From NCBI RefSeq assembly GCF_010993775.1, contig NZ_WOTO01000022.1, forward strand, positions 1-64,000: DNA of 64,000 bases, given 5' to 3'. The position numbers and the translations under genes were made by a program. Position 1 is the first letter of the stretch; every line of letters starts with the position of its first letter. The notes beneath the pieces are model-generated. The model ran no database searches, was not told the DNA's origin, and worked only from the letters and a program-made list of their open reading frames with translations. Below are positions 41,208 to 51,228 of this stretch, piece by piece. This DNA is from Fodinicola feengrottensis. GTDB lineage: Bacteria; Actinomycetota; Actinomycetes; Mycobacteriales; HKI-0501.

Positions 41208-43578
41208 CTAGAGGCGACCGCAAAGGCCGCGGACGGCCCGCGCGCTGGACTGCTGGAGAGCCCGTTGGGCAAGTGCGGTCGCGGCGGCCATGTCGACCCG
41301 ACGGACCGCCTGTTTCACCAGTGGAATAGCCGCTGCGGCCACACTCAGCTCACGGACACCGAGGCCGACCAGCAAGGGGACCGCGAGCTCGTCCGCGGCC
41401 AGCTCGCCGCAGACCGCCACGTCAATCCGGTCGCCGGCGGCGCGGGTCACGCAGTCGATCAACCGCAGGACGGCCGGATCGGATCGTACGGGTCGGCGAG
41501 GCCCGCCACCGCGGCGTTGCCGCGCTCGGCGGCCAGCGTGTACTGGGTGAGATCATTGGTGCCGATGCTGAAAAAGTCCACGTGTGGGGCGAGCGCCCGG
41601 GCATTCAGGGCAGCCGACGGGACCTCGACCATCACCCCCACCCGCAGCCCCTGGGCGCGAGTCACCGCTGCCAGCGCGGTGGTCAGCTCGTCCACTGTGG
41701 ACACCATCGGGAACATCAGGTCGACCGGGTGGTCGCTGGCCACCCGGGCGATCGCGTCGAGCTGGTCGTGCAGGAGTTTGGGCCGGGCCAGCGCGAGCCG
41801 GATGCCACGCAGGCCAAGGAAAGGGTTCGCCTCGGCGGCGGTGGCCACATAGGACAGTGGTTTGTCCGCGCCGATGTCGAGCGTACGGAAGGTGATGCGG
41901 CGGCCCTGGAAGGTCTCCGCGATGGACCTGTACGCGGCCTCCTGCTCGTCAACGGTCGGCGGCTCCATCCGACCCAGGACAGGAACTCGGTGCGGATCAG
42001 GCCGGCCGCGTCGGCACCGACCTGGCGGGCGGTCACCGCGTCCGCCACCGAGCTGAGGTTCGCGGCCACCACGATATGGGTGCCGTCGGTCGTACGCGCC
42101 GGCTCGTCCGCCACCGCGATCGCGTCGGTCTGAGCGGCGTCAAATTTTCCGGCCCGCCAAACGAAACCAGCCAGGGTCTGGGCCCGCGGGTCAATCACCA
42201 ACTCGCCCGTCGCACCATCCATCGCGACGATTTTCCCATCCGCGCGGGCCATTGTGTCCAGGCCAGCAGCGACCACCATCGGAATGCCACGAGCCCGGGC
42301 CAGGATCGCGTTGTGCCCGGTCGGACTGCCGGCGGCGAGCACGATGCCGGTGACCAGCTCAGGATCCAGGCCGCTCACGTCCGCCGGAGTGAGGTCCTCG
42401 GCGAGCAGAATGCCTGCCCTGGAAGCAAAACCAGTCGGAGTGCCGGCGAGCTGGCGCAGGACCTGGTCGCCCACTGCCCGTACGTCCGCGGCCCTGGCCC
42501 GCTGGTAACCGTCCGGCAACGCGGCGAGCTGGTCGCTCATCACCTGCACCGCGCGGTCCCACCCAACCTGCGCCGAACGGCCACCGTCCAGCTGCCGGCG
42601 AGCCTGGGCGAGCAACTCGATGTCCTCGAGAAAGAGCAGGTGAGCGGCGAAAATATCGGCCTGGCCGGGGCCTAGCTCGCGCTCGACCTGGTCCCGCCGG
42701 CGAATGGTGTCGGCGCGTACGGCCGCGACCGCGTCGGTCAGTCGCAGCCACTCAGCAGTCGGATCACCGGTTGGCTGCGCCGAGACCTGGGGCACCGGGT
42801 GGGGGGCGTCCAGGCCGGGCCGATCGCGATGCCCGGCGCGGCAGCCAACGGTCCGGCCCGCTTCGTCCCAGCCCCGCCCCGACCGTCGGTTTCGTCGAAG
42901 TTTCGTTCCGCCAGCGCGACAACCGCCATCACTGCGTCGGCGGCCTGCGGTCCGGTGCCGGTGACCTCCAGCAAATCCCCCCTGCGCGGCCCCGATCCCG
43001 GTCACCTGGCTGAGGCTGGCCGCCGGGGCCGGCGCGGACTCGGTGGTGAGATCACGGATCCGCAGGTCCGCCTCGAAACTGAGCACCAGCGCGACCAGCT
43101 TGGACGCCGGACGCAAGTGCAGGCCGTGCTGATTACGCAGCGCGAAAGTCCCGCGGGCCACTGGTTGCGTGTGCTCGGCGACAGGTTGTTTCGCCGCCAG
43201 TGCTCCCAACGCCTGGACCTCGACGGCGTCCAACGACAGCCCTGCGCCGGCCGCGGCGACCGCCACCACCAGCCCTTCCACCAGCGGCGCCGGACACAGC
43301 CTCACCCGTACGCGCGTGTCGTGTTCCAACAGCTCCAAGGCCACCTTCGCGGCGATCACGGCGCTGCCCAGATCCGTCAGGACCAGCACGCCTTCCGGGT
43401 TGTCCGCCTTCTCGATGGCGGCCGCGATCGACGAAGCGTCGGTGCCATAGGTGTTGTTGTCGAGGCCGGCGGCGATGGCGATCGTCGTGACCGCCTGGCC
43501 GTTCGGCATCTCCCGGGCGAACGCCACCGCGGCCTCGGCCAGTGCCCGGCTGTGCGTGACAACGACGATGCTGATCAT
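41208..43578 (-). CDS. Multidomain PTS phosphotransferase (DhaM-HPr-EI)
   Basis: About 790 residues. Residues 1-130 form an EIIA-Man-like DhaM domain ([20 protein letters not shown], active His9). About 145-235 is an HPr domain ([20 protein letters not shown], active His in GLHLRPAS). The rest is enzyme I, with the phospho-His in [19 protein letters not shown] and [20 protein letters not shown]. This architecture passes phosphate from PEP via EI and HPr to DhaM, which phosphorylates ADP on DhaL for dihydroxyacetone kinase. Frameshifts near 42985, 42800, 41960 and 41465. No dhaK or dhaL is adjacent in the window. Confidence 0.85.
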
Positions 43579-43689
43579 CACGATCAGCCTACCCAGCGCT
43601 ACGGCGTCAGACGCGGCTGCCAATGACACGGGTTCGCGGCCCAGCCACCGACCGGTTCTGGGTCGCGGTACCGTCCAGGAAGCTTGAAT

Positions 43690-44352
43690 CTAGTTCGCAA
43701 GACCTGACTGGTAGGCGAAAACCACTAGTTGGGCGCGGTCGCGGGCGCCCAGTTTGGTCATCGCTCGACTCACGTGAGTACGGGCAGTGGCCGGGCTGAC
43801 GACCAACCGCTCGGCGATTTCCTGGTTGCTCAGGCCTTCCGCGACCAGGCTGACCACCTCACGTTCCCGGTCGGTGAGGGTGTGCAGGTACGGGTGCGGC
43901 TTGACTGGCCGGGAGGTGTGCGAGACAAACTCGCTGACGACTTTGCGAGTCACCGAAGGCGAAAGCAGCGCGTCGCCGGCGGCCACCAGCCGGATCGCCC
44001 GGAGCAGCTCGGCGGGTTTGGTGTCCTTCAACAGAAAACCGCTGGCGCCATGCCGGAGGGCCTCGAAAACGTACTCATCCACTTCGAAAGTGGTGAGGAC
44101 GATGACCCGAGTGTGTTCCAGTGCCGGGTCGGTCGGCGCTGATCCGGCGGGTCGCCTCCAGGCCGTCGACGCCGGGCATCCGGATGTCCATCAGGACAAT
44201 GTCCGGCCGGCTTTCCTTGGCGGCGCCGACCGCGGCCAGACCGTCGGCCGCCTCGCCAGCGCAGCTCATGTCGTCCTCACTGTCAATCAGCGCAGCGCGC
44301 GCAGGCCGATCCGGACCAGTTCCTGGTCGTCGACGATCAGTACGGTGATCAC
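43690..44352 (-). CDS. NarL/LuxR family response regulator
   Basis: The receiver domain starts VITVLIVDDQELVRIGLRAL with acidic residues, has the phospho-Asp in PDIVLMDIRMPGVDGLEA and Lys in GFLLKDTKPAELLRA. The C-terminal LuxR helix-turn-helix is LTDREREVVSLVAEGLSNQEI. Frameshifts near 44297 and 44130. The GTG start overlaps the histidine kinase stop (GTGA), so the pair is translationally coupled. Binds DNA when phosphorylated by the upstream kinase. Confidence 0.87.
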
Positions 44353-45521
44353 TCTTCTCCTCCGGTCGGCAGGCTGGCGTGCACCTCGAAGCGGCCGTCA
44401 TCGGTGGGCCCGGCGGCAAAACTGCCGCCAAGCGCGATGGCGCGCTGACGCATTCCCGGAATGCCCAGCCCGCCGCCCTTGCCCGGCGACCCGTTGACCG
44501 CGTTCGTGACGTCGATCACCAGTTCTTCGGTCTGGTAGGCAATCTTGACCGTGGCCTGCCCCGCGCCACTGTGCCGCAGCACGTTTGTCAACGATTCCTG
44601 GACAATCCGGTAGGCGGTCAGGTCGACGATGGCCGGCACCGGGCGCTCCGGACCGACGAGATCGACTTCCACGTCGATGCCCGCCTCGGCCATTCGCCGT
44701 CGCAAATCCGGCAACCGGGCCAAAGTCGGGGGGCCGGCGCGCGGGCCGCCTCGGCGTCGGTACGCCGTACGACTGCCAGCGTCGCGCGCAGTTCCTCCAG
44801 CGCCTCGCTGCTGGTCCGGCTGATCGCCTCCAACGCCAGCTGCGCCTGCTCGGGTTTCTTGGCCATCAAATGCAAAGCCACATCGGCCTGCATCTTGATG
44901 GCGGCGAGGCCGTGCCCGACAATGTCGTGCACCTCCTGGGCGACCACACAGGCGCTCCTCGTCGACGTGCTGTCGCAGCGCCTCGGCTCGGTCCCGTGCC
45001 ACCGACTCGCGCCACTGCCGTACGACGAACCCGCCGGCGTACGGGACAACCACCCACGCCGACACCGGCATCAACCCGAGCAGGTTCTCAATAGCGCCCT
45101 GGCGTACGAAAATGTCCAACATCAGCAGCACGATCGCGGCCAGCGCGGCCGGCAGCGAGCGGACCAACGGCAAATGCCGGGCCACCGTGTAGACCACGAC
45201 AAAAAATGACAACAGGATCGGCCCCAGCACGAAACCGAGCATCAGGTACGCGGAGGTCAGCACGGTGACCGCGGCGAACGTGATCAACGGCCACCGCCGC
45301 CGGACCACCAGCACCAACGCGGTGACGATCACCAAGGCGAGGCCGAGATGCCCGGCTGGTGCACCGATGGACGACCATGGGTCGGGGCCGGTGTGCGGCC
45401 ACGGACCGGAGCCGCCCGGCCGGTGCGCCCCGCTGAGGATAGCCGTGACGGGGACCCCGACCAGGGTCAACGCAAGAAGAGCCAGCGCAAGATCGCCGAC
45501 CAGCGATCTCGTCACTCTCAT
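44349..45521 (-). CDS. Two-component sensor histidine kinase (HisKA_3 type)
   Basis: About 390 residues. Several membrane helices occupy the N-terminal 150 residues (LALALLALTLVGVPVTAIL; ALVIVTALVLVVRRRWPLI). The dimerisation domain has VAQEVHDIVGHGLAAIKMQ with the phospho-His in EVHD, and the ATPase part has AYRIVQESLTNVLRHSGAGQ (N box) and GKGGGLGIPGMRQRAIALGG. Frameshifts near 44950 and 44735. Start MRVTRSLVGD; a GTG two codons upstream is also possible. Signal unknown. Confidence 0.87.
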   Translation of the reverse strand: MRVTRSLVGDLALALLALTLVGVPVTAILSGAHRPGGSGPWPHTGPDPWSSIGAPAGHLGLALVIVTALVLVVRRRWPLITFAAVTVLTSAYLMLGFVLGPILLSFFVVVYTVARHLPLVRSLPAALAAIVLLMLDIFVRQGAIENLLGLMPVSAWVVVPYAGGFVVRQWRESVARDRAEALRQHVDEERLCGRPGGARHCRARPRRHQDAGRCGFAFDGQETRAGAAGVGGDQPDQQRGAGGTARDAGSRTAYRRRGGPRAGPPTLARLPDLRRRMAEAGIDVEVDLVGPERPVPAIVDLTAYRIVQESLTNVLRHSGAGQATVKIAYQTEELVIDVTNAVNGSPGKGGGLGIPGMRQRAIALGGSFAAGPTDDGRFEVHASLPTGGEE

Positions 45522-45651
45522 GCCCACCCCGATCTCACCGCTACAGCCTGCCTGACGCGGTCGTCGCCGGCATCCTCTCGTGGGCGGCCACGCCCGTACG
45601 ACACTGGGCGTAGTCGTAAGGTCGAGTGATCATCCAGAGAGAGGCAGCGCC

Positions 45652-46143
45652 GTGTCCGAGGAACCGACCGCGTACGACCGGCTGCTCGCACTGCTCGACG
45701 AGGGCGGCGCGCAGTATCGCGTGCTCGAGCACGCGCCGGAGGGGCGTACGGACGTGGTCAGTGGCTATCGTGGCAACCCCGTCGAGCAGGCCGCCAAATG
45801 CCTCGTCGTGATGGTCAAAATCGGTAAGAAGACCAGCCGCTACTTCCTCGCGGTGGTGCCCGGCGACGCTCGGGTGGACCTCGCGGGCCTGAAGGAAAGG
45901 GCCGGCGGCACGTACGTCTCCTTCGCTTCCACCGATCGCGCCGAGGCGCTCGCCGGCAGCGTCAGCGGGACCATCCTGCCGTTCGCCTTTCATCCTGATC
46001 TCGAGCTCCTGGTCGATCCGGCTTTGCTGGAGCATCAGGAAATCTTCTTCAACGCGGCCCGACTGGACCGGTCCCTGGCGCTGAACACAAAAGACTACAT
46101 GCGGCTCGCCCAGCCGCGAGTCCAGACGATCACCGCGGCCTGA
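45652..46143 (+). CDS. YbaK/EbsC-type aminoacyl-tRNA editing domain protein
   Basis: Intact, about 163 residues, one YbaK/ProX-like domain: YRVLEHAPEGRTDVVSGYRG, AAKCLVVMVKIGKKTSRYFL with the conserved Lys, GTYVSFASTDRAEALAGS and the ending IFFNAARLDRSLALNTKDY. These proteins remove wrongly attached amino acids from tRNA, usually Cys or Ala from tRNA-Pro. GTG start with GAGAGAGGCAG upstream. The gene stands alone and divergent from the kinase. Confidence 0.82.
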   Translation: MSEEPTAYDRLLALLDEGGAQYRVLEHAPEGRTDVVSGYRGNPVEQAAKCLVVMVKIGKKTSRYFLAVVPGDARVDLAGLKERAGGTYVSFASTDRAEALAGSVSGTILPFAFHPDLELLVDPALLEHQEIFFNAARLDRSLALNTKDYMRLAQPRVQTITAA

Positions 46144-46210
46144 CTCCAACTTAATTTGCCCACAACACAGTTGTGGCCGGTTACCGAGAGCACCCTTAGC
46201 GTGATCGACC

Positions 46211-48166
46211 GTGCCGCTTCACTCGTCATACCGGGTGGTGGCCGCGGTTGTGCTGCTGGTCGCGGTCGGGTTGTTCCCGCAGGCCGGCGTCAGCAGCACA
46301 ACAGCGGTCATCGGTGACACCGCGCCAAAAACCAGCCAGCCGGCGGTCTGCGAAGGCGGCTTCTACGTGGTCCGCGGCCGGCAGCTGATCCGCTTCGGCT
46401 CGGACGGGGTGCAGCACCGGACGATCAGCCAGCTGCCACTGGAAGTCAACGCGCTCGCGTACGCACGAGACCAACACCTCTTCTATGCGATCGGCACCGA
46501 TCGGCGCGGTGCCCGGGTCATCACCATTGACGAGGCCGGTCACGCCCGGGACCGGGGGCCGGCGCCGCGCGGCACCCGGGACGCGTACGCCGGCGCCATC
46601 AGCGGCAGTCATTGGTACGTCCGTGGCGGTGGCGACATGGCCGTGGTCAACATCCAACCGGGACACGGGTTTCTCACTGTCAGCAGGAAAGTACGCCTCT
46701 CGGCGCACCCCTATCTGGGCGACTGGGAGATCAATCCCGCGGACGGCGACCTCTATGGGATCGACACGGCCGGCTTTGGCGCCGGCCGGCTCGTCAAGGT
46801 GAGTACGAGCAGCGGCCGGGTCACCGTGGTGGCCAAGCCCCAAGGCCTGCTCGGCAACGGATACGGCGCGGTCGCGATCTACGGTGGAGTGCTGCACGCG
46901 TTGCACAACGCGACCGGTCGAATGGTCCATATTCCGTTGGGCAGCCCGCAAAAACTGACCTGGTCGACGGTCGGGCTGGCCGGCCTGAACGCGGACGCGG
47001 CGAGCTGCCCGCGACCGGCTGTGCCACCACCGCCGCCCGTACCACCGCCGGCCTCGCCCGCACCGTCACCGCACCCCAGCCCTTCCCCCAAGCCAAAACC
47101 GCGGCCCCCCCCGACGCCCCAACCGAGACCGAATCCCGCGCAGACCTACTACCAGCCCGACCCGACCGAGCCGCCGGCCACCAGCCCGGCGCCGCCCAGC
47201 CCGAGTCCGAGCCACCGTTTTCTGGTACGGGTCACCAAACCGTTCCCCCAGCCGCGTTCCCAGCTGCCGCTGACCTTCGCGGTCTTCCTGGGCCTGTTGG
47301 TGCCGGCGCTGATCGTGGCGGCCCGCGGCGCGGCGCACGTGGCGTCCGCCCCCGGCACCGCCGGTGACCTCGCACCCCACCGACCCGAAAGGACGGCAGC
47401 CATGATCGTTCTGTTCACCGGCATCGGCGTCGTAGTTCTCGCCGCGGGCATCTCCGTCGTGGGTTTTCTGTTGATTTCCAAGTACGTTCCCGAGCGTTGG
47501 CTGGTCGCCGACGCGGACGCGGCCGGTGCGCTTTACGCCAGCATCGGCATGGTTTACGCGATCCTCATCGCGATCGCGGCGATCGCGGTCTGGGAGCCGC
47601 ACACCGACGCGCGCGAGGCGACCAGTCAGGAAGCGGCTGACCTCATCGAAATCCAGCAGTTGTCGTCGCAACTGCCGGCCGCGAGCCGGCCGGCGATCCA
47701 CCGGCTGACCGTCACTTACACCGAATCGGTAGTGGCCAGCGAATGGCCGGCACTGCACGACACGCATGCGCAGAGCCCGGAATCCGCCGCGCTTTTCCAG
47801 CAGCTACGGACAGCCATCGAGCAGGTCAACCCGTCCAGCAACCAGGAGCAGAGCGCGTACGACGCGGTGCTCGGCCGGATTTCGGACGCCGCCGACGCGC
47901 GTCGTACCAGGATTTCCGCGGCGGACAAGTCAATGCCGCCACTGCTGTGGCCGGTGCTGATTATCAGCAGCCTGGTCAGCGTCGGTTTCCTCTATCTTTT
48001 CGGGCTGGACCGGACTTTCCCGAATGGCATCATGATGGCCACGGTGGGTGGCATGATCGCGCTAGTGCTGTTCGTGATCTTCCAGATCGAGTATCCGTTC
48101 AGCCGGGCGCTGGCCATCGACCCGGCGCCATTCATCCTCGCCCTCCAGCAGATTGGCGGATCGTAG
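46211..48166 (+). CDS. Beta-propeller-like secreted domain fused in-frame to a DUF4239 membrane domain
   Basis: One open frame of 651 residues. Residues 1-35 are a signal peptide, about 45-260 a six-bladed-propeller-like DUF6923 region (VCEGGFYVVRGRQLIRFGSD; GDWEINPADGDLYGID), and about 265-340 a Pro/Ser-rich linker. A transmembrane segment (PLTFAVFLGLLVPALIV) follows. From MIVLFTGIGVVVLAAGISVV (47402) the rest is a DUF4239/bestrophin-like protein with four helices. The 47402 ATG has AAAGGACGG upstream and an out-of-frame TGA overlaps it (ATGA), so this may be two genes joined by an indel in the first. GTG start at 46211. Confidence 0.65.
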   Translation: MPLHSSYRVVAAVVLLVAVGLFPQAGVSSTTAVIGDTAPKTSQPAVCEGGFYVVRGRQLIRFGSDGVQHRTISQLPLEVNALAYARDQHLFYAIGTDRRGARVITIDEAGHARDRGPAPRGTRDAYAGAISGSHWYVRGGGDMAVVNIQPGHGFLTVSRKVRLSAHPYLGDWEINPADGDLYGIDTAGFGAGRLVKVSTSSGRVTVVAKPQGLLGNGYGAVAIYGGVLHALHNATGRMVHIPLGSPQKLTWSTVGLAGLNADAASCPRPAVPPPPPVPPPASPAPSPHPSPSPKPKPRPPPTPQPRPNPAQTYYQPDPTEPPATSPAPPSPSPSHRFLVRVTKPFPQPRSQLPLTFAVFLGLLVPALIVAARGAAHVASAPGTAGDLAPHRPERTAAMIVLFTGIGVVVLAAGISVVGFLLISKYVPERWLVADADAAGALYASIGMVYAILIAIAAIAVWEPHTDAREATSQEAADLIEIQQLSSQLPAASRPAIHRLTVTYTESVVASEWPALHDTHAQSPESAALFQQLRTAIEQVNPSSNQEQSAYDAVLGRISDAADARRTRISAADKSMPPLLWPVLIISSLVSVGFLYLFGLDRTFPNGIMMATVGGMIALVLFVIFQIEYPFSRALAIDPAPFILALQQIGGS

Positions 48167-48358
48167 GACCATCCGATGATTACCCACTGGTATCGAACAA
48201 GTACCACAAGTGATGATTGATTACTACCGGCTATTTGGCGGATACGCCGTGGTACACCCAGCTCCTACAGTCGGTGGCGTCAATCGCCCACGACGTCCGA
48301 AACACAGCAAAGGGCGTGTATTGGGATATTTGCCGAAAATAGCCCCAGGGGTGAGAAG

Positions 48359-49564
48359 ATGGTCTCCGATCTCGACGTGCCACTGGGGAAACGGATCGAG
48401 CTGGCACGCCGCCGGCGCGGCCTGTCCCGGGCCGTGCTGGCCGGGCTGGTCGGCCGCAGCGCGGAGTGGATTCGGCAGGTCGAGCGGGACGAGCGGGCAG
48501 TGGACCGACTGTCCATCCTGCTTCGGCTGGCCGAGGTACTGAAAATCTCCGACGTGTCCGGTTTTCTGGGCAGCGCGGTGCCACTGGCGCCCCGCCGGAA
48601 CCTCCCGCGAGTGCCGGTGAACGAGCTGCGCGAGCTGCTTTTCCAGCCGGAACTGACCCACCAACCACACCATGCCGTGGACAACGGCCAGCTGGAAAGG
48701 CTGCGCCGGGACGTGATCGACACGTGGACCGGGTGGCAGGATTCGCCACATCGCTACACGATGACGCTGCAGCGGCTCCCGGGTTTGCTGCGTACGCTGG
48801 CAGAACTCGGCGAGGCACCGGCCACCGACGGGCTGGCCGCCTGCACGTACCGGCTGGTGTCGGCGGTGCTACGACGGATCGGCGACCAGCCGCTGGCGCT
48901 GCTGGCCATTGAGCGCTCGGTGCAGGCGGCCCGCCGGACCGGCGATCCGCTGGCCGAGATCGCCTGCGCCGGCGGCTTCGCGAGCACCCTGCTCAGCCTC
49001 GGTTTTCCAGACCGCGCAAGGCAACTCTGTCTGGAGCTGCTGGAAGAGTTGCGTACGAGGGTGTCGTCCGAGACCGTCGAGGAGATTTCGGTGTACGGCG
49101 CGATGCAGCTCACCGCCGCCGAGGCCACCGCGGCCGACGACGACCAGGTGGCCGCCGAGCGGCTGCTCGACCAGGCCAGGGCCACCGCCGGCCGGCTGAC
49201 CGAGGACCGCAACGACCTGCGGACCGGTTTCGGGCCCACTGACGTGGAAATCCATGCCGTCCGGATCGCGCTCACCTTCGGCCGGGCCCGACATGCCTTA
49301 CGGATAGCCGAAACCGTGGACACCGGGAAGATCCACGCCCGCGAGCGCCGGGCCCGGCACTACATCACCGTGGCGCAGGCGCACGGTCGGGAAAGCAACA
49401 CGTTCGGCGCGATCTTCAGCCTGCTGAAGGCCGAAGAGGCGTGCCCGGAGGAGATCCGGTTCAGCGCCGAGGCCCGCGATGTGGTGCAGGACCTGCTGGC
49501 CCGCGACAATGCGCTCGTACGCACCGACCTGTGGGCTTTGGCGGAGCGTTCCGGCCTCGCCTGA
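48359..49564 (+). CDS. XRE family regulator with C-terminal TPR-like domain
   Basis: Intact, about 401 residues. The N-terminal Cro/C1 helix-turn-helix reads LGKRIELARRRRGLSRAVLAGLV then GRSAEWIRQVERDERAVDRL. The remaining 320 residues are helical TPR-like repeats (RTLAELGEAPATDGLA; AACTYRLVSAVLRRIGDQPL), as in actinobacterial signal-responsive regulators. Start after GGTGAGAAG. It precedes the encapsulin operon by about 250 bases on the same strand and may control it, though its TPR domain fits many roles. Confidence 0.85.
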   Translation: MVSDLDVPLGKRIELARRRRGLSRAVLAGLVGRSAEWIRQVERDERAVDRLSILLRLAEVLKISDVSGFLGSAVPLAPRRNLPRVPVNELRELLFQPELTHQPHHAVDNGQLERLRRDVIDTWTGWQDSPHRYTMTLQRLPGLLRTLAELGEAPATDGLAACTYRLVSAVLRRIGDQPLALLAIERSVQAARRTGDPLAEIACAGGFASTLLSLGFPDRARQLCLELLEELRTRVSSETVEEISVYGAMQLTAAEATAADDDQVAAERLLDQARATAGRLTEDRNDLRTGFGPTDVEIHAVRIALTFGRARHALRIAETVDTGKIHARERRARHYITVAQAHGRESNTFGAIFSLLKAEEACPEEIRFSAEARDVVQDLLARDNALVRTDLWALAERSGLA

Positions 49565-49812
49565 GTTCCCACCGAAGTCGGACGACATGGCAGTCCATAG
49601 TGGACATTCATGGCAAGCCGACGATGTTAATGCCGTTTACCGACCGGTGCCGCAACTAAATTTGGAACCCAGCTCGCGCGCCAGCCGATCGGCAAACCGG
49701 CTTGTCTACGTACAGCTCCGCCCTCAATACGCTCCGTTTCGTCGTTGTTCCTGAATGGAGTCAGGGCGGCGGCGTCGATTTCGACTTCCGATCGCGATGG
49801 GTGGTGTCGGCA

Positions 49813-51225
49813 GTGACCGTGACGGACCCCGATCTGGGGACTGACCAGGATAAACCGCAGCTGAGTCTGGGGACCGCGGCAGCCCGGAATCTGGCTACCA
49901 CGACCAAGTCCACGCCGCAGATGCAGGCGATCACCTCGCGGTGGCTGCTGAAAATGCTGCCGTGGGTGCAGGCGGCCGGTGGTGTCTACCGGGTCAACCG
50001 GAGGCTGAGCTACACGGTCGGGGACGGCCGGGTCACGTTTGTCAGCACCGGCGCGGACGTACGGGTGATCCCGCAGGAACTGCGCGAGCTGCCGGTGCTG
50101 CGGGCCTTCGACGACGAGGCCGCGCTGACCGCGCTGGCCGGGCGTTTCACCCAGCGGGAATTCGCGCCCGGCGAGGTGCTCGCCGAGTTCGGCCACCACG
50201 CCGACCAGGTTTTCCTGATCGCGCATGGCAAGATCAACAAACTCGGCACCGGCAAGTACGGCGACCAAACCGTGCTGGGCGCGCTTGCCGACGGCGACTA
50301 CTTCGGCGACCAGGTGCTGACCGACGAGCAGAGCATCTGGGAGTTCACCGCCAAAGCGGTCACCACCTGCACGGTCCTCGCGCTGTCCCGGCAGGCGGTT
50401 TCCGAGCTGCTGGGCCAGATCCAGCCGTTGCGCGAGCATATCGAGCAGGCCAGCACGGTTACCGAGCGAGCACAGAACCCGCAGGGCGAGGCGGAAATCG
50501 AGTTGGCGTCCGGGCACGAAGGCGAGCCCGACCTGCCCGGCACCTTCGTCGACTACGAAACATCTCCGCGGGAATACGAGCTGAGTGTCGCGCAGACCGT
50601 GCTGCGCATTCACAGCCGGGTCGCCGATCTCTACAACGAGCCGATGAACCAGGTGGAACAGCAACTCCGGCTGACCATCGAAGCATTGCGTGAACGCCAG
50701 GAACACGAGCTCGTCAACAACCGTGATTTCGGCTTGCTGCACAACGCCGACCTCCAGCAGCGCATCCAGACCCGGACCGGCCCACCCACCCCCGACGACT
50801 TCGACGACCTTATTTCCACCGTGTGGAAGGAACCCACGTTCTTCCTCGCGCACCCACGGGCGATCGCCGCCTTCGGCCGGGAATGCAGCCGTCGTGGCGT
50901 CTACCCGTCCAGTGTGGACATGGGCGGGCAGCTGGTCCCGTCCTGGCGCGGCATCCCGGTGCTTCCCTGCAACAAGCTGGAAGTCAGCTCCACCCGGACC
51001 ACCTCTATCATGCTGATGCGGGTTGGCCAGGAGCAGCAGGGCGTCATCGGCCTGCACCAGATCGGCCTGCCGGACGAATATCGCCCCGGACTTTCGGTAC
51101 GGTTCATGGGCATCAGCGAGAAGGCGATCCTCTCCTATCTGGTGAGCGCGTATTATTCGGCGGCCGTGCTGGTGCCGGACGCGCTTGGCATTCTGGAGAA
51201 CGTGGAAACCGGCCGGGAGGACTGA
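49813..51225 (+). CDS. Family 2B encapsulin shell protein, copy 1
   Basis: About 470 residues. The HK97-fold shell sequence is split by an inserted cyclic-nucleotide-binding-like domain. Residues 1-90 include [20 protein letters not shown] and [18 protein letters not shown]. About 95-205 is the cNMP-like domain ([30 protein letters not shown]). The rest has [59 protein letters not shown] and [20 protein letters not shown], all strongly conserved in 2B encapsulins. It self-assembles into a protein cage holding a cargo enzyme. GTG start at VTVTDPDLG chosen by matching copy 2; an upstream ATG at 49702 is less likely. Three bases before copy 2. Confidence 0.92.
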   Translation: MTVTDPDLGTDQDKPQLSLGTAAARNLATTTKSTPQMQAITSRWLLKMLPWVQAAGGVYRVNRRLSYTVGDGRVTFVSTGADVRVIPQELRELPVLRAFDDEAALTALAGRFTQREFAPGEVLAEFGHHADQVFLIAHGKINKLGTGKYGDQTVLGALADGDYFGDQVLTDEQSIWEFTAKAVTTCTVLALSRQAVSELLGQIQPLREHIEQASTVTERAQNPQGEAEIELASGHEGEPDLPGTFVDYETSPREYELSVAQTVLRIHSRVADLYNEPMNQVEQQLRLTIEALRERQEHELVNNRDFGLLHNADLQQRIQTRTGPPTPDDFDDLISTVWKEPTFFLAHPRAIAAFGRECSRRGVYPSSVDMGGQLVPSWRGIPVLPCNKLEVSSTRTTSIMLMRVGQEQQGVIGLHQIGLPDEYRPGLSVRFMGISEKAILSYLVSAYYSAAVLVPDALGILENVETGRED

Positions 51226-51228
51226 CCC

